In this document: positions 26,231 through 33,894 of the stretch, piece by piece
Layout: each line of letters starts with the position of its first letter
Position numbering within the stretch: the first letter of the stretch is position 1
Origin: Bacteroidales bacterium
Lineage (GTDB): Bacteria > Bacteroidota > Bacteroidia > Bacteroidales > UBA932
Reading direction: 5' to 3'
Assembly (NCBI GenBank): GCA_017479265.1
Contig: JAFVCK010000040.1
Span: 1-35,095, forward strand
DNA: 35,095 nt
Position numbers and translations under genes: made by a program
The notes under the pieces: generated by a model
Told to the model about the DNA's origin: nothing
Database searches by the model: none
What the model saw: only the letters and a program-made list of their open reading frames with translations

Positions 26231-27107
26231 GTTCTCAGCTTCTGCCGCAATGGGGGCCGTTGCCCTCGCATTTTTGGTAATAGGTTATCAGACAGCCCTG
26301 TTCGTTCACAGGGCGGCGGCTTTACGTATAGTTGCCAACAAAGACTCCCCTGATACGGTGTATATAATTGAAAGGGTACATGACTCCCCTCTTGAATCCT
26401 CCGGCGAGCAGACGGAGGTCATAACTCGCAGGAGCAATTCCCATCACTCCCCAAAAGCCGTAAACATACGGAGAGAATACACTGCAAGGTCCTATGAATC
26501 ATTCCGTTTCAATCCCAACACTGCATCAGTGGAAGACCTCATGCGGCTTGGATTTTCACGCAAGCAGGCCGAATCCATAGACAATTACCGCCGCAAGGGA
26601 GGCAGGTTCCGCCGCAAGTCCGACTTCAAGAAGTCATACGTAGTGGAGGACAGCGTGTTTGCCCGGCTGGAGCCATTTATCGACATTCCCCTGGTGGATT
26701 TGAATAAAGCGGATTCGGCTGATTTCGACGCCCTCCCGGGGATTGGCCCCTGGTTCGCCTCCAAGATGATTTCCTACCGCCGCAGCCTCGGAGGCTATTC
26801 TTTCAAGGAACAGCTTATGGACATATACAATTTCGACAAGGACAAGTTCGACGGCCTGAAGGACCTTGTCACCGTAGGGCCCGGCGCACCATTCAGGCTG
26901 TGGACCCTTCCGGAGGACTCTCTGAGGATGCATCCGTATATAGACAGGCATGCAGCACATTCAATAGTACTGTTCAGGGATAATACGCCCCCGGAGGGCT
27001 GCACGGTAGAGGCTCTTGCCAAAGCCGGGATATTGCCGGAGGAACTCGCCCTCAAGCTGGCACGATGCCGAATCGAGCCACCTGCCCCCACAAGAGCAAA
27101 TAAATAA
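26202..27107 (+). CDS. ComEA-like helix-hairpin-helix protein with one membrane span
   Basis: The 301-residue protein has a short positively charged N-terminus, a membrane span (about 17-38) and then HhH repeats. The first is near 'FNPNTASVEDLMRLGFSRKQAESIDNYRRKGGRF' (about 105-140), the second near 'DLNKADSADFDALPGIGPWFASKMISYRRSLGGY' (about 166-200, core LPGIGPWFASKMI). A further HhH-like segment is possible at the C-terminus. HhH domains bind DNA backbone non-specifically. In naturally competent bacteria ComEA is the periplasmic DNA receptor, but no other competence gene is present in this window, so the role is open. It overlaps rsmI by 29 bases. Confidence 0.85.
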   Translation: MDTDKKKSSKFSASAAMGAVALAFLVIGYQTALFVHRAAALRIVANKDSPDTVYIIERVHDSPLESSGEQTEVITRRSNSHHSPKAVNIRREYTARSYESFRFNPNTASVEDLMRLGFSRKQAESIDNYRRKGGRFRRKSDFKKSYVVEDSVFARLEPFIDIPLVDLNKADSADFDALPGIGPWFASKMISYRRSLGGYSFKEQLMDIYNFDKDKFDGLKDLVTVGPGAPFRLWTLPEDSLRMHPYIDRHAAHSIVLFRDNTPPEGCTVEALAKAGILPEELALKLARCRIEPPAPTRANK

Positions 27108-27128
27108 TGCAATGTCGCAAGTATTTTG

Positions 27129-27136
27129 TATATTTG
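27129..27136 (+). promoter_or_regulatory. -7 element upstream of glmM
   Basis: TATATTTG (27129-27136) matches TAnnTTTG and lies 22 bases before the ATG at 27159. The -33 region (about 27106-27110, ATGC-like) is weak. It gives glmM a start of its own in addition to read-through from the genes upstream. Confidence 0.5.
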
Positions 27137-27158
27137 CATACTTTAAGCAATTCACGAC

Positions 27159-28610
27159 ATGACTCTTATAAAATCCATTTCCGGCATTCGCGGCACCATA
27201 GGTGGAGCCCCCGGAGACGCATTGACTCCCATTGACATAGTCAAGTTCACATACGCATACAGCGCCAAGCTTCGCGAGCGCAAGCCCACTCCCAACGGCC
27301 CCAGGTACAAAGTCGTGGTCGGAAAGGATGCGAGGATGTCAGGTCAGATGGTCGAGCAGCTTGTATGCGGCACCCTCATAGCCTGCGGAATAGATGTAGT
27401 CAAGGCCGGTTTCGCTTCCACTCCCACCACGGAGATGGCTGTGACCTTCGCAGGTGCGGACGGCGGAATCATACTTACCGCCTCCCACAATCCCCGCCAG
27501 TGGAACGCCCTCAAGCTCCTCAACGAGAAGGGAGAATTCCTCAGCGCCGCTGAAGGCCAGGCCATACTGGACTGCGCCGAGTCGGGAGAGTTCGACTTCG
27601 CCCCGGTGGATGAAATAGGCCAGATTACCGAGCATGATTTCACAGACGAGCATGTGGATGCCATACTCGGGCTGCGCACCGTCGATGTAGAGGCCATAAG
27701 CAACGCCCATTTCAGGGTGGTAGTCGATGCCATCAACTCGGTCGGTGCCATAATAATGCCCCGCCTTCTTGAGAGGCTCGGAGTCGAGTGCATTTGCATA
27801 AACAGCGAGACTACGGGCAATTTCGCACATAATCCCGAGCCGCTTCCGGTGAATCTTAAAGAACTGAGTGACACGGTGGTACGCGAGCATGCCGACCTTG
27901 GCATCTCCGTCGATCCGGATGTGGACCGCCTCGCTTTCATCTGCGAGAACGGCGAGCCTTTCGTGGAGGAATACACCCTTGTCAGCGTTGCCGACTATCT
28001 GATGCGCCGTGCCACTGAACTGGCCAAGGCCGACGAAGTCTCAGTCGAAGAGGAAATCACTCCATACAAACTGGTTACATGTTCCAACCTGTCCTCTTCA
28101 AGGGCACTTCGCGATGTCACAGAGAAATGGGGAGGAGTCTATCATGCTGCTGCCGTCGGCGAGGTCAACGTCACCACAAAAATGCACGAGAGGGGAGCCC
28201 TTATCGGAGGTGAAGGCAACGGAGGCGTGATTTATCCCAGGCTGCACAGCGGCCGCGACGCAATGGTGGGTACAGCCCTGTTCCTGACGAATCTTGCCAA
28301 TCTGGGCATCTCCGTATCCGAGCTCAAGAAGACTCTTCCCGAGTACCATATTGCCAAGAACAGGATAGACCTCTCGGATGCTTCCCTCATTGACCGCATA
28401 CTGGAAGGCCTCAAGAAGGAATATGCTTCCGAAGACATAAACACCCTGGACGGCGTGAAAATCAGTTTCGAGGCAAGCCGCAGCTGGGTTCATCTCCGCA
28501 AGTCCAACACCGAACCCATAATCCGCGTATATGCCGAAGCTCCCACCGAGGAAGAGGCCCGGGCACTCGCTGAGAAGATTGTCGGGTTCGCCCACAGCAT
28601 CATAGGCTGA
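27159..28610 (+). CDS. glmM: Phosphoglucosamine mutase
   Basis: The 483-residue protein is an alpha-D-phosphohexomutase. It has the phosphoserine loop TASHNP (107-112, with Ser109 the phosphorylated residue), the metal loop DPDVDRL (252-258, Asp252/254/256), the sugar-binding loop 'GGEGNGGVIYP' (350-360) and the phosphate-binding 'RKSNTEPIIRVYAE' near the end. The GEGNGG form of the sugar loop and the Bacteroidales context favour glucosamine-6-phosphate to glucosamine-1-phosphate, leading to UDP-GlcNAc and cell wall, over phosphomannomutase. The TGA overlaps the next start codon by 1 base (TGATG). Confidence 0.9.
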   Translation: MTLIKSISGIRGTIGGAPGDALTPIDIVKFTYAYSAKLRERKPTPNGPRYKVVVGKDARMSGQMVEQLVCGTLIACGIDVVKAGFASTPTTEMAVTFAGADGGIILTASHNPRQWNALKLLNEKGEFLSAAEGQAILDCAESGEFDFAPVDEIGQITEHDFTDEHVDAILGLRTVDVEAISNAHFRVVVDAINSVGAIIMPRLLERLGVECICINSETTGNFAHNPEPLPVNLKELSDTVVREHADLGISVDPDVDRLAFICENGEPFVEEYTLVSVADYLMRRATELAKADEVSVEEEITPYKLVTCSNLSSSRALRDVTEKWGGVYHAAAVGEVNVTTKMHERGALIGGEGNGGVIYPRLHSGRDAMVGTALFLTNLANLGISVSELKKTLPEYHIAKNRIDLSDASLIDRILEGLKKEYASEDINTLDGVKISFEASRSWVHLRKSNTEPIIRVYAEAPTEEEARALAEKIVGFAHSIIG

Positions 28611-29677
28611 TGTTCTCCTTCAGGACCACTCCGCTGGAGGACCAGGTAGACAAGGCCCTGCTCGACGGCAGGGTCGGTTGTTTCTGCACCCAGAATTGCT
28701 GGGACACGCTGCGCGGCCGTTTCATGTACGACCTGTTCAAGGACAGGGGTAATCTCGGACCGGTTTTCACTCCCGAAGATACCGAACTCACCCCCGGGAC
28801 CAACCATATTCATTTCGCTCCGGAGGCCCTTTCGGGGCTCTCGGCAGTGGTCGTGGAGATTCAAGACGTGGGGTCGCGTTATTCCAACTATACCAAGGAT
28901 GTAATGCGCCTTATGTGCGCCATGGAGGCAATGGGAGACGATTCCCCTGCCCTTTACATAGTGGACCATATCAATCCTGCAGGGCGTTTCGTCGAGGGGT
29001 CCATTCCCAGCGGACCTTCCGAGGACTGGGTACCTAAAGTGGCTCATCGTCACGGACTTACCCTTGGCGAGCTTTGCAATCTGTACTACAACGAAATAGG
29101 TGCGAAGTTCCCCCTGCACATCATATCGGCCCTGGCCTCGGATTCCACCCGGCAGATAATGCCCTGGACCATAGCGCCGGCCTCCGACATTCCGGGGATG
29201 TTCACCTGTTATATGTATAGCGGCGGCGGACTTTGGAACAACACCACCATAACTCCAGCCATAGGTACAGCCAGGCCATACGAATATTTCGGCGCGCCTT
29301 TCCTCAAGCCCGGCAGCAACGAGCCCGTGCCCTGCCCGGAAGGTGTGCTGATGCGCCCCTGCTCTTTCAGGCCTTCGACAGGACGCTATGAGGGGCAGAG
29401 CTGCTATGGTTACCAAATAATGTTGAGGCCCGGCGCAGAGTACCATTCCCTGCTGCATACCTTGCAGCTTATGCGATTCTTCCTCGGACGCTATTCACAG
29501 TTCGAGCTGCTTGCAGAGTTCTCACGCAAGCTGGCGGACCCGGTGCTGGAGGAGTATCTTGCAGGTACGATATCTCTCCAGGATGCCAGGGAGCACGTGA
29601 AGGTGGAGGAGCAAAAGTGGATAAGGAAGGCCAAGAGGTTCTCTCTCTACCCCGACCAGCCTGTCAGGATGAAATAA
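28610..29677 (+). CDS. DUF1343 (NamZ/GH171-like) protein without signal peptide
   Basis: The 355-residue protein follows the DUF1343 plan: an N-terminal Rossmann-like part with 'SAVVVEIQDVGSRYSNYTKDVMRLMCAMEA' and 'YIVDHINPAGRFVEG', then 'HGLTLGELCNLYYNE', 'GLWNNTTITPAIGTARPYEYFGAPFL' and a C-terminal 'CSFRPSTGRYEGQSCYGYQIML'. Characterised DUF1343 proteins (NamZ) are exo-beta-N-acetylmuramidases acting on peptidoglycan fragments. The usual F-x-P-E-H-G motif is changed here to 'FTPEDTEL', so the histidine is missing. No signal peptide or membrane span is seen, so the protein is probably cytoplasmic. It is translationally coupled to glmM (TGATG), hinting at amino-sugar or muropeptide recycling. 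Activity uncertain. Confidence 0.8.
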   Translation: MFSFRTTPLEDQVDKALLDGRVGCFCTQNCWDTLRGRFMYDLFKDRGNLGPVFTPEDTELTPGTNHIHFAPEALSGLSAVVVEIQDVGSRYSNYTKDVMRLMCAMEAMGDDSPALYIVDHINPAGRFVEGSIPSGPSEDWVPKVAHRHGLTLGELCNLYYNEIGAKFPLHIISALASDSTRQIMPWTIAPASDIPGMFTCYMYSGGGLWNNTTITPAIGTARPYEYFGAPFLKPGSNEPVPCPEGVLMRPCSFRPSTGRYEGQSCYGYQIMLRPGAEYHSLLHTLQLMRFFLGRYSQFELLAEFSRKLADPVLEEYLAGTISLQDAREHVKVEEQKWIRKAKRFSLYPDQPVRMK

Positions 29678-29708
29678 GAAGCTGTTTTGAAAATTTCAAA
29701 ACAGCTTC
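29678..29708 (+). terminator. Hairpin directly after the DUF1343 gene
   Basis: GAAGCTGTTTTGAAA/TTTCAAAACAGCTTC is a perfect 15-bp inverted repeat with a single central A, beginning right after the TAA stop at 29677. It is followed by TAAGTCAAAG, so the T tract is poor. It is probably the 3' end structure of the glmM transcript. Confidence 0.6.
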
Positions 29709-29716
29709 TAAGTCAA

Positions 29717-29746
29717 AGAGGGGCTGACCGCGTGGTCAGCCCCTCT
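29717..29746 (-). terminator. Hairpin terminator after tpiA
   Basis: A perfect 13-bp GC-rich stem AGAGGGGCTGACC (29717-29729)/GGTCAGCCCCTCT (29734-29746) with loop GCGT lies 19 bases past the tpiA stop. On the minus strand it is followed by TTGACTTAG. It sits between convergent genes and may stop transcription from both sides. Confidence 0.75.
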
Positions 29747-29765
29747 GTCAATATAAAGCCTTGTA

Positions 29766-30521
29766 TCAGAAGGACTGGGCGATTGCGATGAAGTCGTCAG
29801 CCTTGAGCGCGGCTCCGCCGATGAGACCGCCGTCGATGTCGGGCTGGGCGAAGAGTTCCTTTGCGTTTGAAGGCTTGCAGCTGCCGCCATAGAGGATGGT
29901 AGTGTCTTCAGCGACCTTCTTTCCGAACTTTTGCTCGATGACGCCTCGGATGCAGGCGTGGATTTCCTCTGCCTGCTCTGCGGTAGCGGTCTTGCCTGTA
30001 CCGATGGCCCATACGGGCTCGTAGGCTATGACAACGTGTGCCATGTCTTCCTCGGTGAAGTTATAGAGCACGTTCTTGATCTGCTCGGTAACGACCTCGA
30101 AATGCTTTCCGTCCTCACGCTCCTTGAGGTTCTCTCCGACGCAAAGTATTACGTCAAGGGCATTTGCGAGTGCGAGCTTGACCTTCTCGACGAGTTTGGC
30201 ATCGGTCTCGCCATAGTACTGCCTTCTCTCGGAATGGCCGAGGATGGTATATGTGCAACCTGCAGAAGCCAGCATGTCGGCAGCAACTTCGCCAGTGTAC
30301 GCACCTTTCTCCTTGTCGGCGCAGTTCTGTGCGGACAGAGCCACGTCGCTGCCCTTGAGTTCAAGGGCCACGCTCACCAGGTGGGTGAAAGGAGGTGCTA
30401 CTATAAGTTTGACATTGGCGGGAAGGCTCTTGGACTTTTCAGCCACGGCCTTTGCAAGCTCTACGCCCTGGGGAACGGTGGTGTTCATCTTCCAGTTGCC
30501 GGCTACTATGAATTTTCTCAT
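29766..30521 (-). CDS. tpiA: Triosephosphate isomerase
   Basis: The start ATG 30521 (MRKFIVAGNWKMN) gives the usual 251-residue length. Catalytic residues are in place: Lys11 in GNWKMN, His96 in ILGHSERR and Glu168 in AYEPVWAIGTGKTA; the phosphate loop 'GGAALKADDF' is near the C-terminus. It interconverts dihydroxyacetone phosphate and glyceraldehyde-3-phosphate in glycolysis. The start is 11 bases after the stop of the C11 peptidase gene, and no separate -7 element is obvious there, so tpiA is probably co-transcribed with a surface peptidase. Confidence 0.98.
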   Translation of the reverse strand: MRKFIVAGNWKMNTTVPQGVELAKAVAEKSKSLPANVKLIVAPPFTHLVSVALELKGSDVALSAQNCADKEKGAYTGEVAADMLASAGCTYTILGHSERRQYYGETDAKLVEKVKLALANALDVILCVGENLKEREDGKHFEVVTEQIKNVLYNFTEEDMAHVVIAYEPVWAIGTGKTATAEQAEEIHACIRGVIEQKFGKKVAEDTTILYGGSCKPSNAKELFAQPDIDGGLIGGAALKADDFIAIAQSF

Positions 30522-30532
30522 TTTCTTGTAAA

Positions 30533-31837
30533 TTATAAGTTGTTTATAAGTTTTGTATCCTTGTTCCAATCAAGCTGGCTGTAGAATGCATCCAGCACGC
30601 CGCTGCCTGCGCAGGGCAGGTACATGGAAAAGCCGCAGAATGCATCTACCTTGTGGACCTTCTTGTCCGTATCGGAATAATACTGCCCGGTAGTACCTTT
30701 ATATAGCATGCAGTTCTCAAGGGCCCCGTCGAGCAACGCAGCATCTTCCTCGTCCATTCCGGCCTTGTCCAGTATGTCCCGAAGGTCGAAGAACCAGTGC
30801 TTGCTGCCCCCGAAACACTGCACCGTCTTCCAGTCCAGCGAAGCGATTTCTTCCCGGTATTTGTCAAACAGGCTCTTGCAGACCCTGGCAAGGTCATCCA
30901 TACGTCGGGTGTCCACTATGGATATGGTAGCCGAGGCGGAGGCCCCCGTAAATGTCTCGTACATGGCTATATAATCGCTGCACACGAGCTCGGGATTCGG
31001 GACTTCGCTATGAAGCAGCCTTTCCACGATCGTATCATAATCAAAGCCTTCCGACATCACCTCGGTCTGTGAGAAGCCGACCTTGTCGGCCACCCCGCGA
31101 AGCGAATAGGCAACTTCCACGCATCCCATCAGACAGGCATCGAAAAGAAGGTAGTCAAGGTGCATGGGGATAGCAGCGGCGAAGGCTTCTATCTCTACCT
31201 CGGTGCTCATCTTGGTCACTCCCTCGTAGAATGTCTCTTGAAGGACAGACTTTGTAAGCGCCACCTCAGGCTCGTCATATTCAAATGAGCTCAGCCTGCG
31301 GGGAGCCGTCCTGCGGGCGGACCAGAGGATATCGTCATCTGAAGAAACCTTCTCATAATTGGAAGGATTGGCATAATAGCCCGCAGGCATCCATCCCGTA
31401 GCATGGGAAGACAGCACCATGCCGAAATGCTCGGCAGGGAAAGTCTTCTGCACGAACTCAAGGCATGTGCGAAGGGTCTTGGCATCGGCCAGTTTCTCGC
31501 CTTTGGGAAGGGTCAGCAAGGTGTCAGAAACGGCTATTCCGGCCGCATCGCGATAAAGCCTTATGACTGCGGGGGAGGTCTGGGTGGTATAAGCCCCGTG
31601 GGAATGCTTTGCGACAAGTATCATTATCTCCTCGCTGTTCTTGGGCGGAAGATAGCCGGCCTTGATGTCGCCGATGTCGGTAAGCAGCCAGCCGGAGAGG
31701 TTGTTGAAACCCGCCGAGAGCATAATCATGACACGCTTGGGCTCCTTCTGCGGCTCTTTCCTTCCGATTCCGTTGCAGGAAAGGACAAGTGGAAGCAGCG
31801 AAAGCGCAATAAGAAATATGCTCTTAATCTTACCCAT
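30533..31837 (-). CDS. Clostripain (C11) family cysteine peptidase, lipoprotein
   Basis: The start ATG 31837 gives a lipoprotein leader (MGKIKSIFLIALSLLPLVLSC, lipid Cys21). A longer frame begins at 31933, upstream of the -7 element at 31845-31852. The 434-residue protein has the caspase-like C11 fold. The catalytic dyad is His145 in 'MVLSSHATGW' and Cys235 in 'YLLFDACLMGCVEVAY'. C11 peptidases usually cleave after Arg or Lys and several self-activate; the exact specificity is not readable here. It is divergent from dipeptidyl peptidase III and precedes tpiA. The predicted transcript starts within a few bases of the ATG, so it may be leaderless. Confidence 0.92.
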   Translation of the reverse strand: MGKIKSIFLIALSLLPLVLSCNGIGRKEPQKEPKRVMIMLSAGFNNLSGWLLTDIGDIKAGYLPPKNSEEIMILVAKHSHGAYTTQTSPAVIRLYRDAAGIAVSDTLLTLPKGEKLADAKTLRTCLEFVQKTFPAEHFGMVLSSHATGWMPAGYYANPSNYEKVSSDDDILWSARRTAPRRLSSFEYDEPEVALTKSVLQETFYEGVTKMSTEVEIEAFAAAIPMHLDYLLFDACLMGCVEVAYSLRGVADKVGFSQTEVMSEGFDYDTIVERLLHSEVPNPELVCSDYIAMYETFTGASASATISIVDTRRMDDLARVCKSLFDKYREEIASLDWKTVQCFGGSKHWFFDLRDILDKAGMDEEDAALLDGALENCMLYKGTTGQYYSDTDKKVHKVDAFCGFSMYLPCAGSGVLDAFYSQLDWNKDTKLINNL

Positions 31838-31844
31838 AATTATG

Positions 31845-31852
31845 CAAATATA
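31845..31852 (-). promoter_or_regulatory. -7 element of the C11 peptidase-tpiA transcript
   Basis: On the minus strand TATATTTG (31852-31845) is followed by only CATAATT before the ATG at 31837. With the usual start 5-7 bases past the element, the mRNA would have a 5' leader of 0-2 bases. Its -33 zone overlaps the -7 element of the opposite gene. Confidence 0.6.
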
Positions 31853-31865
31853 GCAATTTTCTACG

Positions 31866-31873
31866 TATCTTTG
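31866..31873 (+). promoter_or_regulatory. -7 element of dipeptidyl peptidase III
   Basis: TATCTTTG (31866-31873) matches TAnnTTTG and lies 17 bases before the ATG at 31891. The -33 region upstream falls on the -7 element of the divergent peptidase (31845-31852) and is not a clear TTTG. Confidence 0.6.
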
Positions 31874-31890
31874 CATAACATAGACTTTTA

Positions 31891-33894
31891 ATGATGAAAC
31901 AATTTTATAAAATGGCAATGGTATTCGCTGCATCAGCGGCTATGCTTTCCTGCGGTCCCCGCCAAAAGGCTGCGGACGATGATTTCAAGTATCTGGTCGA
32001 CGGATTCGCCGACCTCAACATTATAAGGTACAAGATTCCCGGCTGGGATAATCTGAGCCTTGCCCAGAAGGAATATGCTTATCACCTCAGCGAGGCGGCA
32101 AAATGGGGACGAGACATCACCTGGGACCAGTACTGCAAGTGGAATCTGCCCCTGCGCCATACCCTCGAGACTATACTGGAGAACTATACCGGCAACAAGC
32201 AAAGCACTGACTGGCAGGACTTTCTGCTCTATGCCAAGAGAGTGTTCTTCGCCAACGGAGTACACCACCATTATGCCGAGGACAAATTTCTGCCCGGCTG
32301 CCCCAAGGATTATTTCGCAGCCCTGATGGAAGCTGTCGGAGTGAAAGATGAGGCTCTTCTTGACTTCATATACGACCCCGACGCATTCCCGCAGAGACGC
32401 TCCACCAGCAAGGACGGAGACATCGTGCAACTGTCCGCCGTCAATTTCTATGAAGGTGTCACACGCGCCGAGGTCGAGAAATACTACGCTTCCATTGAGA
32501 AGCCGGGAGACCCCGAACCTGTTTCATACGGCCTTAACTCCAAGATAGTCAAGGGAAAGGACGGCCGCGTCTATGAGGAAAGGTGGAAGATAGGCGGCAT
32601 TTACGGCCCCGCCCTCGAAAAGATAAGCGGCGAGCTGATAAAGGCCGCAGCCGTAGCCGAGAACGAGGACCAGAAGAGGGCTCTTGAACTCCTTTGCGAA
32701 TATTACGAGACCGGCGACCTCCGCAAGTGGGACGAATACAACATAGAATGGGTCAAGGATACGGTTGGCACAGTGGATTATATCAACGGATTCATAGAGG
32801 ATTATGACGACCCCCTGGGCCACAAGGCAACCTTCGAGGGATATGTGCATATCAAGGATTCTGCGGCATCAGCACGCACCGAAATACTGAGCGCCAATGC
32901 TCAGTGGTTCGAGGACAACTCCCCCGTCGATCCCAGGTTCAAGAAAAAAAACGTCAAGGGCGTTTCCGCCAAGGTTGTCAACGCCGTGGCAATGTCCGGT
33001 GCCTGCTATCCCAGCACGCCCATAGGCATCAACCTTCCCAACGCGGACTGGATACGCAAGGAGCACGGTTCCAAGTCCGTGACAATAGCGAACATCACCC
33101 ACGCTTACGACTATGCCGCACAGGAACAGCCCCGCAGCACCCTTGCTGAGTTCGCCTACAGCCAGCAGGAAATCGACAATTACCGCAAATACGGTCCTTA
33201 CACTGACGAGGTCCACACCGACCTGCACGAGTGCCTGGGACACGCCAGCGGCCAGCTCCTTCCCGGCACTTCCTCTTCCGCTCTGGGAGAATACCAGTCC
33301 GCCCTCGAAGAGGCCCGCGCCGACCTGTTCGGACTATACTACATAGCCGACCCCAAGATGGTCGAACTCGGAATAGTGCCCGACCTGGAGGCCTACAAGC
33401 CTGCCTACGAGCATTATATCCGCAACGGCATCATGGTACAGTTCTCCAGGGTGGAACTCGGTCGTCCAAATACCGAGGCACACATGCAGAACCGCAAGCT
33501 GATTGCACAGTGGTGCTACGAAAAAGGCTTGAAAGACAATGTGATAGAGAAGAAAATCAAGGACGGCAAGACTTATTTCGTCGTGAACGACCACAAGGCT
33601 CTCCGCGGTCTTTTCGCCGAGCTTCTCGCCGAGATACAGCGCATCAAGTCCGAGGGTGACTATGCAGCCGGCAAGGCCCTTATCGACACCTACGCCGTAG
33701 ATATAGACCCCGAACTCCACAAGGAGGTACGCGAGCGCTATGACGCCCTGCACCTGAGGCCTTACGGAGGCTTCCTCAATCCTGAGATTGTTCCTGTTGT
33801 CAAGGATGGAGAAGTCGTAGATTACAAGCTGGAATATCCCGACGACTTCCTCGGCCAGCAGCTCTCTTACGGCCACCGGTACAGGACCCTTTGA
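31891..33894 (+). CDS. Dipeptidyl peptidase III (M49), lipoprotein
   Basis: The 667-residue protein begins with a lipoprotein leader (lipobox MLSC, Cys21). The M49 zinc site is HECLGH at 446-451, with His446 and His451 as ligands and Glu447 catalytic. 'EEARAD' starts at 473, with Glu474 as third ligand. This six-residue zinc motif with one extra residue is unique to M49, and 'HECLGH' is the form seen in Bacteroides DPP III. Other conserved blocks include 'LPNADWIRKEHGSKSV' and 'GRPNTEAHMQNRKLIAQW'. It removes dipeptides from the N-terminus of short peptides. The lipoprotein leader implies an envelope location facing the periplasm or surface. Confidence 0.96.
   Translation: MMKQFYKMAMVFAASAAMLSCGPRQKAADDDFKYLVDGFADLNIIRYKIPGWDNLSLAQKEYAYHLSEAAKWGRDITWDQYCKWNLPLRHTLETILENYTGNKQSTDWQDFLLYAKRVFFANGVHHHYAEDKFLPGCPKDYFAALMEAVGVKDEALLDFIYDPDAFPQRRSTSKDGDIVQLSAVNFYEGVTRAEVEKYYASIEKPGDPEPVSYGLNSKIVKGKDGRVYEERWKIGGIYGPALEKISGELIKAAAVAENEDQKRALELLCEYYETGDLRKWDEYNIEWVKDTVGTVDYINGFIEDYDDPLGHKATFEGYVHIKDSAASARTEILSANAQWFEDNSPVDPRFKKKNVKGVSAKVVNAVAMSGACYPSTPIGINLPNADWIRKEHGSKSVTIANITHAYDYAAQEQPRSTLAEFAYSQQEIDNYRKYGPYTDEVHTDLHECLGHASGQLLPGTSSSALGEYQSALEEARADLFGLYYIADPKMVELGIVPDLEAYKPAYEHYIRNGIMVQFSRVELGRPNTEAHMQNRKLIAQWCYEKGLKDNVIEKKIKDGKTYFVVNDHKALRGLFAELLAEIQRIKSEGDYAAGKALIDTYAVDIDPELHKEVRERYDALHLRPYGGFLNPEIVPVVKDGEVVDYKLEYPDDFLGQQLSYGHRYRTL

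Noticed and set aside
26202-27107. A natural competence locus
   Set aside because: The HhH protein resembles ComEA, but no comEC, comF or pilus gene is nearby, so no uptake system is claimed.
28490-29458. A 322-codon minus-strand frame over glmM and the DUF1343 gene
   Set aside because: Both plus-strand genes have conserved motifs throughout; the antisense product resembles nothing known.
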